Assembly (NCBI GenBank): GCA_934307185.1
Contig: CAKRCJ010000156.1
Span: 1 to 5,810 of the forward strand
Direction of reading: 5' to 3'
Source: an uncultured Roseburia sp.
GTDB taxonomy: Bacteria > Bacillota > Clostridia > Lachnospirales > Lachnospiraceae
Length of the DNA: 5,810 bases
Part shown: piece after piece, positions 5,810-5,810 of the stretch
How the letters are laid out: every line of letters starts with the position of its first letter
Position numbering within the stretch: position 1 is the stretch's first letter
The notes under the pieces: model-generated
Told to the model about the DNA's origin: nothing
Seen by the model: only the letters and a program-made list of their open reading frames with translations
The model's database searches: none
Program-made: the position numbers and the translations under genes

Positions 5810-5810
5810 A
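5806..5810 (+). CDS. Probable start of the next gene (expected glgD), cut by window edge
   Basis: ATG at 5806-5808 overlaps the glgC stop as ATGA, and AGGTGA (5794-5799) sits 6 nt upstream as a ribosome site inside the glgC end. This is the usual form of a translationally coupled gene pair. In Firmicutes glgC is often followed by glgD, a non-identical GlgC-like subunit, but only five bases are visible, so identity is inference from gene order. Confidence 0.4.

Overview
The window looks like chromosomal housekeeping DNA from a low-GC Gram-positive anaerobe, most likely a Lachnospiraceae-type clostridium (Roseburia/Agathobacter-like). The basis is recognition of the protein families: an atypical long-N-terminus PRPP synthetase, a clostridial DnaD-domain protein beside a DnaI/DnaC-type helicase loader, and GlgC that appears to run straight into a second gene. 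Strong purine-rich ribosome binding sites and AT-rich spacers agree with this. Genus is not resolved by the sequence alone.

Layout. 1-400 (minus): N-terminal part of a ribose-phosphate pyrophosphokinase gene (prs) that runs off the left edge. 480-1460 (minus): AAA+ helicase loader (dnaI/dnaC type). 1479-2558 (minus): DnaD-domain primosome protein, 18 nt upstream of dnaI and clearly in one operon with it. 2559-2849: a dense intergenic control region with an extended -10 promoter for dnaD-dnaI, five perfect DnaA boxes (two gapless tandem pairs plus one single), degenerate boxes, and the intrinsic terminator of murC. 2850-4229 (minus): murC, UDP-N-acetylmuramate--L-alanine ligase. 4230-4525: AT-rich divergent spacer holding the murC promoter with a leader hairpin and the glgC promoter. 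4535-5809 (plus): glgC, ADP-glucose pyrophosphorylase. Its stop codon overlaps an ATG at 5806 that probably opens the next glycogen gene.

How it fits together. The DnaD-like protein and the loader act with DnaA to place the replicative helicase at origins. A strong cluster of DnaA boxes directly upstream of their promoter suggests that DnaA regulates this operon, or that the cluster titrates DnaA or acts as an origin-like element. prs follows after 79 nt and could be partly cotranscribed, which would link PRPP supply to replication. murC (cell wall) and glgC (glycogen synthesis) are divergently transcribed neighbours with no obvious functional tie to the replication operon. The most interesting part of the window is 2592-2849, where one DnaA box is built into the stem of the murC terminator. 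No mobile element, CRISPR array, tRNA or rRNA gene was seen.
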